From Shewanella marina JCM 15074 (lineage in GTDB: Bacteria; Pseudomonadota; Gammaproteobacteria; Enterobacterales; Shewanellaceae), in the NCBI RefSeq assembly GCF_000614975.1, contig NZ_BALM01000003.1, forward strand, positions 1 through 64,000: a DNA stretch of 64,000 nt, written 5' to 3'. The notes below the pieces were generated by a model. The model was not told the DNA's origin and made no database searches. It worked only from the letters and a program-made list of their open reading frames with translations. Each line of letters starts with the position of its first letter. The stretch's first letter is position 1. A program made the translations under genes and the position numbers. This document shows positions 18,873 through 27,286 of the stretch, piece by piece.

Positions 18873-18904
18873 TATATCGTATATTTTAAATTTACGATAT
18901 ACAA
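18873..18904 (-). promoter_or_regulatory. Promoter and candidate ArsR operator of the YeeE/YedE operon
   Basis: The 9-bp arms TATATCGTA (18873-18881) and TACGATATA (18893-18901) flank an 11-bp AT spacer, putting half-site centres 20 bp apart. On the minus strand a -35 TTGTAT (18904-18899) and -10 TACGAT (18881-18876), 17 bases apart, overlap the two arms. A repressor bound here would cover both boxes. Assignment to the operon's own ArsR protein is inferred. Confidence 0.68.
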
Positions 18905-19004
18905 TAGATAAATTGATTGTTTATATGATTTGGTCAGTATTGTTTTCGAAGTGAGTCGTAGAGGGGCTATCGACATTCCCTGTCGTATAGCAACTAATGT
19001 CGCA

Positions 19005-19340
19005 TTAAGCGCAACACTTTTTATATTTTTTACCACTACCACATGGGCAATCGTCATTTCGATTGGGTTTCTTTTCGAAAGTTGTTGTTTGTGGCTTATT
19101 TAAAATACCTTCTAAATCAACAATGTTTTCGGCAACATCGGCATTGATTGCTACAGTACCTACTAGCTGGTGTTGTGCTAGTAATTGTTCAATCTCTTGT
19201 TGACGCTGTTCAGTCGCTACTGTGAGTTGTAATGGGTTTTCTTGGGTACCTAATTTCACTAAACGTTTAGTGTTGTAACCGTAACTTTCGTATCTTGGAC
19301 GCGGGGTTTTACGCCCTTTAAAGAAAAATTTATCTGACAT
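19005..19340 (-). CDS. SEC-C metal-binding motif protein (PBPRA1643 family)
   Basis: A 111-residue protein. The N-terminus [30 protein letters not shown] and the C-terminal zinc-binding SEC-C motif [17 protein letters not shown] match a small family described as SWIM/SEC-C motif proteins. The same motif ends SecA, where it binds zinc and SecB, but no SecB link is known for this family. I chose the ATG of MSDKFFF. Function is unknown. Confidence 0.85.
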   Translation of the reverse strand: MSDKFFFKGRKTPRPRYESYGYNTKRLVKLGTQENPLQLTVATEQRQQEIEQLLAQHQLVGTVAINADVAENIVDLEGILNKPQTTTFEKKPNRNDDCPCGSGKKYKKCCA

Positions 19341-19467
19341 ATGAAGCTCCAGCACGATAGCGATCGTGATAGTAAAAATAAAAGTGACGCTGCTTATACT
19401 ACAAAAACGCTAAATTATCTAATGATTACGCGTTTATAGCGCTTATTTGTTGAGAATAGCTCATAAA

Positions 19468-19492
19468 AAAACGTCGCGTTGGGCGACGTTTT
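19468..19492 (-). terminator. Terminator after ruvX
   Basis: The arms AAAACGTCGC and GCGACGTTTT form a 10-bp stem closing a 5-base loop. On the minus strand the stem runs into seven T, so it serves ruvX, which ends at 19528. Confidence 0.85.
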
Positions 19493-19527
19493 ACAAACAA
19501 AAAGTGCAGATTCTCTTGGCAAAGAAA

Positions 19528-19950
19528 CTAGCTGTATTGATTTTCAAAATAACTTTCGATAATTAACACTGCTGATACCGCATCAACTTGGTCTTTGGTT
19601 AAGGCTTTATATCCACCTAACTCGAATAAACGCGCCTTGGCATCAGCCGTGGTTAAGCGTTCATCTTGTGTTGCTACGTTAACTTTAAAACGACCATGGA
19701 TTCGATTGGCAAATTTGCGCGCACGTTGTGTCATCTCTTGTTCGGTACCGTCCATATTCAGTGGTAATCCCACCACAATCAAGTCCGGTTGCCACTCTTT
19801 TATAAGTGCTTCTATCTGTTCCCATTTTGGGATGCCGTCAACGGCTTTTAATGATAATAGCGGGTTGGCACTGCCAGTCAATTGTTGGCCAATTGCTACG
19901 CCGATACTTTTGGTTCCGTAATCAAAACCTAATACAGTTTGTGTTGTCAT
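19528..19950 (-). CDS. ruvX: RuvX/YqgF family RNase-H-like protein
   Basis: A 140-residue RNase H-fold protein, described as a putative Holliday junction resolvase; YqgF is also implicated in 16S rRNA 5' maturation. The N-terminal [16 protein letters not shown] carries the first catalytic Asp, [14 protein letters not shown] is the second block, and DERLTTADA and the [11 protein letters not shown] tail complete the active site. It starts 3 bases after the yqgE stop, the conserved gammaproteobacterial pairing. Confidence 0.94.
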   Translation of the reverse strand: MTTQTVLGFDYGTKSIGVAIGQQLTGSANPLLSLKAVDGIPKWEQIEALIKEWQPDLIVVGLPLNMDGTEQEMTQRARKFANRIHGRFKVNVATQDERLTTADAKARLFELGGYKALTKDQVDAVSAVLIIESYFENQYS

Positions 19951-19953
19951 TTA

Positions 19954-20523
19954 CTATGCGTGTCCAGTTTGGCTAGAAAGTTGCCAAGTATCAAATCCTA
20001 AGCTGCGGCTTGCTTGTTGCCAACGCAGTTCATGGGCTAAGTGGAATAGCGTTTGCTGATCGGCTGGTGTTGTTAACCATAGATTATCAGCAAGTTCTTG
20101 CTCAAGTTGGCCATTTGCCCAACCTGCATAACCTAATGCGACTAAGTATTGCTCTGGCCCTTTAATTGTTCCAAGGTCGATCAATACATCACGGGATGTG
20201 GTGAGCATGATGTCGTCACTGATCATGGTTGAATTAGTCCATTTACCATCAGCTTTGGGTGGGTGTAGAACAAAACCACGGTCGGTGCTTACTGGGCCGC
20301 CGACCAATACATTATTGCCCATATTCGGCGGCAGTATTATCTCTTCTTCAATTAACTTCATTTGTTGAAGCACTGATTCAATACTAACGCCGGCAAGACG
20401 GTTAATCATGACGCCCATTGCGCCTTTGTTGTCATGCTCACAAACATAAATAACACTACGCTCAAAAAAACTGTCATCTAATGATGGCATAGCTATAAGG
20501 AATTGATTTTGTAAGCTTTCCAT
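19954..20523 (-). CDS. yqgE: YqgE/AlgH family protein (UPF0301)
   Basis: A 189-residue protein of the UPF0301/AlgH family. [43 protein letters not shown] is the typical N-terminus, and [17 protein letters not shown] the second conserved block. Function is uncertain; AlgH was linked to alginate regulation in Pseudomonas. It is in an operon with ruvX. Confidence 0.94.
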   Translation of the reverse strand: MESLQNQFLIAMPSLDDSFFERSVIYVCEHDNKGAMGVMINRLAGVSIESVLQQMKLIEEEIILPPNMGNNVLVGGPVSTDRGFVLHPPKADGKWTNSTMISDDIMLTTSRDVLIDLGTIKGPEQYLVALGYAGWANGQLEQELADNLWLTTPADQQTLFHLAHELRWQQASRSLGFDTWQLSSQTGHA

Positions 20524-20550
20524 ATTTAACCTCGCAATAATACCAGATAA

Positions 20551-20883
20551 CTATCCGCCAGCCAGTTTAACTTGGTAACCCATTTTCTCTAATAACAGTT
20601 TTAACTGATCGCGATTATCTGTTTGAACTTCAATGGTAAAGTCTTTGACTGTACCACCACAACCACATTGTTTTTTTAATTTTTGAGCTAGGGCTTTTAA
20701 TTCGTCGACTGAAAGCTCTAATCCCTTAATGATAGAGACCCCTTTCCCTTTACGGCCTTTACTATCACGATGAATTCGAATGACACCATCACCTTTTGGG
20801 GCGGTAGCAACTTCTTTTTCTGGCTCAATTCGACCTTTGTCAGTACTAAAAACTAGTGCAATATTGGGATCTATTCTCATCAT
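20551..20883 (-). CDS. yciH: SUI1/YciH family translation factor-like protein
   Basis: About 110 residues, resembling eukaryotic initiation factor 1 (SUI1). The core GVIRIHRDSKGRKGKGVSIIKGL and the C-terminal KKQCGCGGTVKDFTIEVQTDNRDQLKLLLEKMGYQVKLAGG are characteristic. Bacterial YciH is thought to affect initiation fidelity under stress. The start is uncertain: two adjacent ATGs (20883, 20880) fit the family, but neither has a good ribosome binding site, and a GTG extends the frame to 20949. Confidence 0.87.
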   Translation of the reverse strand: MMRIDPNIALVFSTDKGRIEPEKEVATAPKGDGVIRIHRDSKGRKGKGVSIIKGLELSVDELKALAQKLKKQCGCGGTVKDFTIEVQTDNRDQLKLLLEKMGYQVKLAGG

Positions 20884-21113
20884 TGTATCGTTAACGTGTG
20901 CATTTGTTGTAAGTTTAACAAATTTATAGGTATTGACATAAGTCTTCACTGTATTGAACTAAATTTAAGCGAAAATTGTCATAAAATAGACAATATTATG
21001 AAATTACACTGTTTATTAATGGGGTATATTTAAACAATAATTTGGTTGTAGATAATAACTGCCAAGGTTAAGCTGCATAGGTATGACTTTCGTTTAGAGC
21101 AAAATAGGTTGGT

Positions 21114-21685
21114 ATGATGAGAAATATATTTGTAGGACTAGTGGTCATGTTGTTGGCCGCATGTAGCTCGGTTAATACGAATTGGGATTATAATCCTGAC
21201 GTTAACTTTACCCAATTTAAGACATATGCTTGGGTACAAACTCAGTCTGGCAGCGAGTACCACCTTGATGGTTGATGGATGAGCGTGTCCGTAATGCGGT
21301 TAATGACCAATTACAAGCTAAAGGGCTAAAGTTGGTTGCTGCTGATAAAGCGGATATCTTGGTAAACTACCTCACTAAAGTTGATAAAGAAGTCAATGTT
21401 GATACCTTTACGACTAATTATGGCTATTCACCTTTTTATGATCCTAACTTTATCGGTCCTTACTGGGGACCAAGTGCTAATGTTTCCACTCAAACAGTCG
21501 TGCGTGAATATAATGTTGGTACCTTAATTATTGATATTGTTGACCGTAAAACAGACAAATTAGTATGGCGCGGATCATTGGCTGATACTTTACAAAAACA
21601 GTATACCCCGCAAGAAAGAATTACTGCAGTCAATAAGGCAGTAGCCAATATTTTGACGAATTTCCCTCCCAAGGCTGATAAATAG
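21114..21685 (+). pseudogene. DUF4136 lipoprotein, single frameshift (probably intact)
   Basis: The first frame gives MMRNIFVGLVVMLLAACSS, a lipoprotein signal with lipobox LAAC, then NWDYNPDVNFTQFKTYAWVQ, the DUF4136 opening. It hits a stop at 21276 because GGT-TTG has lost a T near 21272. The second frame continues LMDERVRNAVNDQLQAKGLKLV and LIIDIVDRKTDKLVWRGSL, also DUF4136. One restored T gives 190 residues, a normal family length. It is presumably an envelope lipoprotein; the family function is unknown. Confidence 0.87.
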
Positions 21686-21688
21686 CCT

Positions 21689-21720
21689 AAAATAAAAGCG
21701 GCTTAGGCCGCTTTTATTTT
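21689..21720 (+). terminator. Terminator after the DUF4136 lipoprotein gene
   Basis: A perfect 14-bp stem (21689-21702 with 21707-21720) closes TTAG. The 3' arm is T-rich and more T follows. Confidence 0.9.
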
Positions 21721-22033
21721 ACTTTTTTTTGCTAGTGTATTTATAAGTTTACTAGCAAAACTTACTTAAGATTCAATAAATTAATTCTTATGTGTTAATG
21801 ACAGTTCTGCAATTGAGTTGTATATTTTATTAAATTTGTTGTATAAAACTCACTCACTCACAAAGTGATACATTGATTGAAACTAGGTTAATAGTGTTAT
21901 TATATGTAGATATTATACGTTTGTTTTAAACGACCGAATGATATTTCGAACGATAATAATTCGATTTAATTTTGCGATTTATGGCTTAGCCTGATTTCGC
22001 ACTTATAACTTTAAGTTTTAAGGGAGCATCTCC
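21721..22033. other. AT-rich intergenic region before mscS
   Basis: This 313-bp gap carries no recognisable gene. It is AT-rich and contains a short ACTC triplet run near 21850-21860. A ribosome binding site AAGGGAG precedes the next ATG. No specific promoter can be defended. Confidence 0.4.
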
Positions 22034-22858
22034 ATGGAAAACCTTGATGGTTTTATGAAACAAGCACCGGATCTTATCGCAACCTATGGCATGAAAGTCA
22101 TCTTTGCGATTTTGATTTTTATCATTGGTAAATTTCTAGCGAATGTCGCTCGTAATATAACCACTAAACTAATGGACAAGCGTAAAGTTGATACCACCGT
22201 AGCATCGTTTGTGGGCAACATGGTTTGGGCAGTGGTATTTGCCTTTACTATTATTGCGACTTTAGGTGAACTTGGTGTTCAAACCGCATCACTTGTTGCT
22301 GTTGTGGGTGCGGCTGGTTTAGCTGTAGGTTTAGCATTACAAGGTTCATTATCTAACTTTGCTGCTGGTGTGTTGATGGTATTATTCCGTCCATGCCGTG
22401 TAGGCGATTACATTGAGGCTGCGGGTGTATCTGGTACTGTAGATGAAATTACTATTTTCTCTACTCGTTTACATACACCAGATAATAAAGTCGTCATTGC
22501 GCCTAACTCTGCAATCATGAATGGCACAATTACTAACTATTCAGCTTTAGGCCAACGCCGTGTGGATTTAGTGATTGGTGTAGCTTATGACGCTGATCTT
22601 AAGCAAGCTAAAGAGGTATTGTCGCAAGTATTAGAAAATCACCCGTTAGTACTGAAAGATCCTGCTTATACAGTAGCATTATTAGAGCTTGCTGATTCAT
22701 CAGTGAACTTTGTTGTTCGACCATGGGTTAAAACGGCTGACTATTGGACAGTTTACTTTGAAGTAATGGAGCAGGTTAAAGTTGCTCTAGATGATGCCAA
22801 CATCGGTATCCCATTCCCACAAATGGATCTTCATGTAAAAGAGTTACCTGCAAAGTAA
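22034..22858 (+). CDS. mscS: Small-conductance mechanosensitive channel MscS
   Basis: A 274-residue channel that opens under membrane tension during osmotic downshock. Two helices (about 15-40 and 62-85) precede the Gly/Ala-rich pore helix VVGAAGLAVGLALQGSLSNFAAGVLMVLFRP (about 92-122), the hallmark of MscS. The cytoplasmic beta domain begins at CRVGDYIEAAGVSGTVDEITIFSTRL, with NSAIMNGTITNYS close behind. Length matches E. coli MscS (286). A strong AAGGGAG site lies 7 bases upstream. Confidence 0.94.
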   Translation: MENLDGFMKQAPDLIATYGMKVIFAILIFIIGKFLANVARNITTKLMDKRKVDTTVASFVGNMVWAVVFAFTIIATLGELGVQTASLVAVVGAAGLAVGLALQGSLSNFAAGVLMVLFRPCRVGDYIEAAGVSGTVDEITIFSTRLHTPDNKVVIAPNSAIMNGTITNYSALGQRRVDLVIGVAYDADLKQAKEVLSQVLENHPLVLKDPAYTVALLELADSSVNFVVRPWVKTADYWTVYFEVMEQVKVALDDANIGIPFPQMDLHVKELPAK

Positions 22859-22870
22859 TTTACATTTAAT

Positions 22871-22898
22871 AAAAAAGCCGGCTTAGCCGGCTTTTTTT
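22871..22898. terminator. Bidirectional terminator between mscS and the TRIC-type channel gene
   Basis: The perfect arms AAAAAAGCCGGC and GCCGGCTTTTTT enclose TTA. A-tract and T-tract make it work for both convergent genes. Confidence 0.92.
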
Positions 22899-22901
22899 AT
22901 G

Positions 22902-23534
22902 TTAGTGACCTGATGAATATTGGTAATCAAATGTTGGCATAGACCAATGGTATTTGATGGCTAAGATTCTGAAACCGAATCCAAACCCTAAACTGATGGC
23001 AAGGTTAACCCATTCAGTAATACCAAGATGCTGCAATAAAATATAAAGTGCAGCCGTCATTAATGAAATAATGGCATATAGTTCTTTTTGGAAAATAAGT
23101 GGTACTTGATTACATAAAATATCACGGATCACGCCACCAAATACGCCTGTCACCACACCCATAACGATAGCAACCACAGGACTAAAACCTAGCGCTAACG
23201 TTTTCTGTGCACCAATAATTGAAAATACAGCTAAACCCAACGCATCAATCGCTAAAAATAGTTTAGAGAGATAGCGCATAACCGGCGCAATAATTACTGT
23301 CAGTAGTGAGGCGCCAGCTATCGCAATTAAATAATGTACATTCTCAACCCACACTAATGGATAGTTACCTAGTAGCATATCGCGCAGAGTACCACCGCCA
23401 ATTGCGGTTGCACAGCCAATAATAACCACCCCGAAAAGGTCCATCTGTTTTTTACCGGCAGACAGCGCTCCGGTCATAGCCTCGGCTAAAATACCGATTA
23501 ACCATAATAAACTAATAAATTGAGCTTCTTGCAT
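22902..23534 (-). CDS. TRIC family cation channel (UPF0126)
   Basis: A 210-residue membrane protein of two UPF0126 repeats with seven predicted helices. The repeats show FGVVIIGCATAIGGGTLRDMLLGNYPLVWV and VAIVMGVVTGVFGGVIRDILCNQVPLIF, the GGGxxRD signature of bacterial TRIC proteins (YadS/YicG group), which form trimeric K+-permeable channels. It is a single gene, convergent with mscS. The physiological role in bacteria is not well defined. Confidence 0.9.
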   Translation of the reverse strand: MQEAQFISLLWLIGILAEAMTGALSAGKKQMDLFGVVIIGCATAIGGGTLRDMLLGNYPLVWVENVHYLIAIAGASLLTVIIAPVMRYLSKLFLAIDALGLAVFSIIGAQKTLALGFSPVVAIVMGVVTGVFGGVIRDILCNQVPLIFQKELYAIISLMTAALYILLQHLGITEWVNLAISLGFGFGFRILAIKYHWSMPTFDYQYSSGH

Positions 23535-23714
23535 AATGAAAACAACAGCTGAGTCAATGAGGGCGTGAATTTTGCCTTAATTAGCGAATAAAAGACAGCG
23601 ACAATTAATGGTCAATTGGATTAGTTTTATTAATTCATCGTCTGCTTAAATTAGTTTGTATGGTATGGCTTGGCCTTAGAAGGTAAAAGGAATGCTTAAT
23701 TTAATTTGTGATCC

Positions 23715-23730
23715 TGTGGAATGTTTCACA
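23715..23730. promoter_or_regulatory. CRP-like site upstream of ltaE
   Basis: TGTGGAATGTTTCACA matches the CRP consensus TGTGA-N6-TCACA in nine of ten core positions. Its centre lies about 81 bases before the ltaE start codon. Binding is inferred. Confidence 0.5.
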
Positions 23731-23803
23731 CTAATATTTATATACAGAGACATAACAAAGGGATAGAGTTCGAGGTCATTATTGATGCCTAATTGAGCTT
23801 GTT

Positions 23804-24820
23804 ATGATTGATTTTAGAAGTGACACAGTAACTCAACCTACAGAAGCAATGCGCCGTGCAATGTCGCAAGCTGAGGTTGGAGATGATTACTATGGCGATG
23901 ATCCAAGTGTTAATCGACTTGAAGCACTAGCATGTGAGATGTTTGATTTTGATGGTGCCTTATTTACCACATCTGGTACTCAGGCTAACCTTTTAGCATT
24001 AATGGCACATTGTGAACGTGGTGATGAGTATATTTGTGGTCAAGAAGCTCATAATTATCGTTTTGAGGGTGGTGGAGCTGCCGTCCTTGGCAGTATTCAA
24101 CCACAACCTATCGCTAACCTAGCTGATGGCACTATTGCCTTAGATGAGATTGTGGCGCAAATCAAGCCAGATGATATCCATTTTGCTCGAACTAAAGTGG
24201 TCAGTTTAGAAAACACTATCTCTGGTCGAGTGTTACCGCAGGCATATTTAGCACAAGCTCAAGCATTGACGTTTAATCATAAACTAAAGATTCATTTAGA
24301 TGGTGCTCGTGTTGCTAATGCGGCAGTGGCGCAAGGTATCCAAATTGCTGATATTACTCAGCACTTTGATTCTGTTTCAATTTGCCTATCAAAAGGTTTA
24401 TGTGCACCTGTAGGTTCATTATTGTTAGGTGACGAGCGTTTGATCGCTAAAGCCAGGCGTTGGCGTAAAGTGCTAGGTGGTGGTATGCGCCAAGCCGGTA
24501 TTTTAGCCGCCGCTGGTGAGCTTGCTTTAACCCAACAAGTTGAGCGGTTAGCTGAAGATCATGCTAATGCGCGTTATTTGGCGGAGCAACTTGCTCAGTT
24601 TGATGAATTTAGCGTTGATATGGGCTTAGTACAAACCAATATGGTGTTTGTTAATATTGCCGAACATGTTGATGTTAAGCAATTAGGTCGTGCATTGGCG
24701 GAACAAGGTATTTTAGTGTCTGCTGAGCGTGTGACTCGATTGGTGACTCATAATGATATTAGTCAGCAATCAATTGGGACATTGGTACAGGCATTAAAAC
24801 GCTATTTTAGCCGTTCGTAA
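23804..24820 (+). CDS. ltaE: Low-specificity L-threonine aldolase
   Basis: A 338-residue PLP enzyme that cleaves L-threonine and L-allo-threonine to glycine and acetaldehyde. MIDFRSDTVTQPTEAMRRAM and VGDDYYGDDPSVNRLE are the family opening; HLDGARVANA provides the PLP-ring Asp, and CLSKGLCAPVGS the PLP lysine. VLGGGMRQAGILAAAG follows. The gene is single, with a terminator shared with the convergent small lipoprotein gene. Confidence 0.95.
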   Translation: MIDFRSDTVTQPTEAMRRAMSQAEVGDDYYGDDPSVNRLEALACEMFDFDGALFTTSGTQANLLALMAHCERGDEYICGQEAHNYRFEGGGAAVLGSIQPQPIANLADGTIALDEIVAQIKPDDIHFARTKVVSLENTISGRVLPQAYLAQAQALTFNHKLKIHLDGARVANAAVAQGIQIADITQHFDSVSICLSKGLCAPVGSLLLGDERLIAKARRWRKVLGGGMRQAGILAAAGELALTQQVERLAEDHANARYLAEQLAQFDEFSVDMGLVQTNMVFVNIAEHVDVKQLGRALAEQGILVSAERVTRLVTHNDISQQSIGTLVQALKRYFSRS

Positions 24821-24833
24821 TTAGCCTGTAATC

Positions 24834-24868
24834 AAACAAAAAGCCTGCAATTTGCAGGCTTTTTGTTT
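24834..24868. terminator. Bidirectional terminator between ltaE and small lipoprotein gene
   Basis: A 17-bp perfect pairing (24834-24850 with 24852-24868) with a GCCTGC core and A/T tracts on both sides. Confidence 0.9.
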
Positions 24869-24877
24869 TGAAGTAAA

Positions 24878-25057
24878 TTAGTTCTCTTTCGATAAGTCTG
24901 ATTTGATTTCTTTGGCTGCATCGCGGGTTGAGTGGCCAATCGAAGTTGTAATATCTTTAGTGGTATGACCGATAGTACGACCAGCATCTTTAAGTTGAGC
25001 ACAACCTGATAGGCCAAGAATAGCTAGGATAGGTAACAAGACTAAAAATTTAGGCAT
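24878..25057 (-). CDS. Small lipoprotein, entericidin-like
   Basis: A 59-residue protein short enough to be missed by length filters. MPKFLVLLPILAILGLSGC is a complete lipoprotein signal with lipobox LSGC (Cys19). The mature 41 residues have two similar segments, DAGRTIGHTTKDI and TSIGHSTRDAAKEI, and look like one amphipathic helix. Entericidins have a similar layout, but the residue pattern is not close enough to name it as one. A weak GGA site precedes the ATG. It is presumably envelope-anchored; function unknown. Confidence 0.8.
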   Translation of the reverse strand: MPKFLVLLPILAILGLSGCAQLKDAGRTIGHTTKDITTSIGHSTRDAAKEIKSDLSKEN

Positions 25058-25262
25058 GATTTTTCCAAAAGACTAAAATTTGATCCGCTGAATATGCCAG
25101 TAATCTGACTAGTTTGCCAGTAATATGTCTCAAATAATCGATATCTTGCAGCAATTGTTGCGTAACTGCTATAACTGATTTTGAAGTGTGAGTTTGATGT
25201 TGGTTGAAGGTTGAAGCAAGTTGGTATTAGGGGGAAAGCTTCCCCCTAATACTATATTGGGG

Positions 25263-25625
25263 TTAAGCTAATTTGGTTAAACGTGTCTGATAATCATCGT
25301 GTAAGTGTCTAACAATTTCCTCTACTGAAGTATCTACATCTCGCTCATCTAAAAATATCTTAAAGGTTGCTAATACATGGCCATCATTTTTGATGCGATT
25401 AGTTAGCATGGCAAAGTAGGCTTGTTCTTTATTGGCTTTACGGATGGTTAATTCTTGGTGAGTAAAGATGGCACAGCCAGATTCTTGATGCCATTTTTGG
25501 ATCCGGCGCAGTGCGATTTCGCAGGATTGATTAACTTCAATATGATCACGCCAAGTCACAGGCGTACCGACCTCATAATGTGGACATTGAACAGTGTAAT
25601 TAACGACATGAGTAATTGCGGTCAT
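25263..25625 (-). CDS. Conserved hypothetical protein, family not recognised
   Basis: A 120-residue protein with no signal peptide or membrane helix. It contains His, Cys and charged residues spread evenly, with HVVNYTVQCPHYEVGTPVTWRDHIEVNQSCE at the start and a C-terminal helix RDVDTSVEEIVRHLHDDYQTRLTKL. Composition and codon use look like the neighbours, so it is probably real. The ATG at 25625 has AAGGAAGC-like upstream sequence. It stands alone between a small lipoprotein gene and adhB. Confidence 0.65.
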   Translation of the reverse strand: MTAITHVVNYTVQCPHYEVGTPVTWRDHIEVNQSCEIALRRIQKWHQESGCAIFTHQELTIRKANKEQAYFAMLTNRIKNDGHVLATFKIFLDERDVDTSVEEIVRHLHDDYQTRLTKLA

Positions 25626-25766
25626 ACTAGCTTCCTTTTTTAGTTTATATATTTTCTAAATTTGGGTAGAGCTAAAACTATACTAAGTTGTTGAATTATC
25701 TTTTCTAAGATCACTTTAGGCTTGTTTTACTATTTTGAAAAGTGTTGTTTAGTGCATAAAAACAAA

Positions 25767-25796
25767 AAAGGTCAAAAAGTTAACTTTTTGACCTTT
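25767..25796. terminator. 30-bp perfect palindrome, probable terminator of the alcohol dehydrogenase gene
   Basis: The sequence is self-complementary around GTTAAC, with AAAGG...CCTTT ends and A/T flanks. It lies 46 bases after the end of the minus-strand dehydrogenase gene, so a terminator reading is the simplest one. Confidence 0.7.
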
Positions 25797-25841
25797 CATT
25801 AATTTAAAGAGCGTTAATCAAGTAAATTGATTGGAATTTGA

Positions 25842-26990
25842 TTATAGCGCGTTAGTGAAGATTTGGCATATATCTGCATGGGTAGCTTGTTTCGGATTTG
25901 TGAAGCCACAAGCATCATTTAATGCATTATCCGCCAACATTGGAATATCTTCAGCTTTAACACCTAATTCAGTTAAGTTTTTAGGAATATTAACCGCGGC
26001 AGCAAGCGCTTTGATTGCTTCAATGGCAGCACATGCACCTTGGTTGTCATCTAATTGGCTGACGTCAACGCCCATTGCTTTGGCGACATCACGTAAACGG
26101 TGTGCGCTGACTTGCGCATTATATTGTTGTACATGTGGTAGTAATAGTGCATTACATACGCCATGAGGCAGATCGTAATAGCCACCAAGCTGGTGTGCCA
26201 TCGCATGTACATAACCTAAACTTGCATTATTAAATGCCATACCTGCTAAAAATTGCGCGTAAGCCATCTGCTCGCGAGCATCGATGTCTTGTCCATTTGC
26301 GACGGCCGCAGCAAGATTTTGAGCAATAATCTCAATCGCTTTAATTGCGCAAGCATCAGTGATTGGGTTTGCTGCTGTTGATACATAAGCTTCAACTGCG
26401 TGAGTCAGTGCATCCATCCCTGTTGCTGCTGTTAAGCCCGCTGGTTTAGCGAGCATCAATTCAGGGTCATTAACTGACATAATTGGGGTGGTATGTTTGT
26501 CAACAATAGCCATTTTAATATGACGTTCTTCATCTGTAATAATACAGAAACGGGTCATTTCTGATGCCGTACCCGCTGTGGTATTGATAGCAACAAGTGG
26601 CATTTGTGGTTTAGCTGAACGATCAACACCTTCATAGTCTTTAATGCTACCGCCATTGGTGGCTACTAAAGCGATACCTTTGGCGCAATCATGTGGAGAA
26701 CCACCACCAAGAGAAACAACAAAATCACAACCATGTTGCTTGAGTAATTCAAGACCTTGATTGACATTAGTCATGGTTGGGTTAGGTTGAACACCATCAT
26801 ATACTGTGGTTGCAATATTATGGGCATTCAATTTCTCAACAACTTGTGCAACTAGGCCAATATTAACTAATGGTTTGTCGGTAACTACTAACGCATGTTT
26901 GAAGCCAAGACCTTGGATATCTGTAATTGCATCTTCAACGGCGCCTTGTCCTAAAACGTTAACGCTAGGAATAAAAAATTTAGCAACCAT
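25842..26990 (-). CDS. adhB: Iron-containing alcohol dehydrogenase
   Basis: A 382-residue type III (Fe-ADH) dehydrogenase that interconverts alcohols and aldehydes with NAD(H). The nucleotide-binding [11 protein letters not shown] is near residue 98. The metal site is built from Asp and His in [33 protein letters not shown]-terminal [18 protein letters not shown] is typical of the AdhB/YiaY group. In Shewanella an adhB-like gene sits in this neighbourhood. The physiological alcohol is not known. Confidence 0.92.
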   Translation of the reverse strand: MVAKFFIPSVNVLGQGAVEDAITDIQGLGFKHALVVTDKPLVNIGLVAQVVEKLNAHNIATTVYDGVQPNPTMTNVNQGLELLKQHGCDFVVSLGGGSPHDCAKGIALVATNGGSIKDYEGVDRSAKPQMPLVAINTTAGTASEMTRFCIITDEERHIKMAIVDKHTTPIMSVNDPELMLAKPAGLTAATGMDALTHAVEAYVSTAANPITDACAIKAIEIIAQNLAAAVANGQDIDAREQMAYAQFLAGMAFNNASLGYVHAMAHQLGGYYDLPHGVCNALLLPHVQQYNAQVSAHRLRDVAKAMGVDVSQLDDNQGACAAIEAIKALAAAVNIPKNLTELGVKAEDIPMLADNALNDACGFTNPKQATHADICQIFTNAL

Positions 26991-27286
26991 ACATCACCTC
27001 ATTATATTTAAAACGTGAAAAGCTGTTCTGATTTACAAACAAAGTAACAATTCACATACCCGCATATTGTGATCTGGCTCTTAAAACGGTGAGAGATTAT
27101 ATATCTATTACTAAATTATTATTTTTTTACTTAAATATCAGTTGATTAGGTTTTATTGTATTTAAGCGAATAGTGATCTCGATCGATTTATGTCTGGCGT
27201 GTTAATGATGCGAAAATAATCTTTATTCGCTATCTAAGGCATAAATTTGCTAGACTCCCGCCCTTGCTGGAGTATAAGAAGCCATT

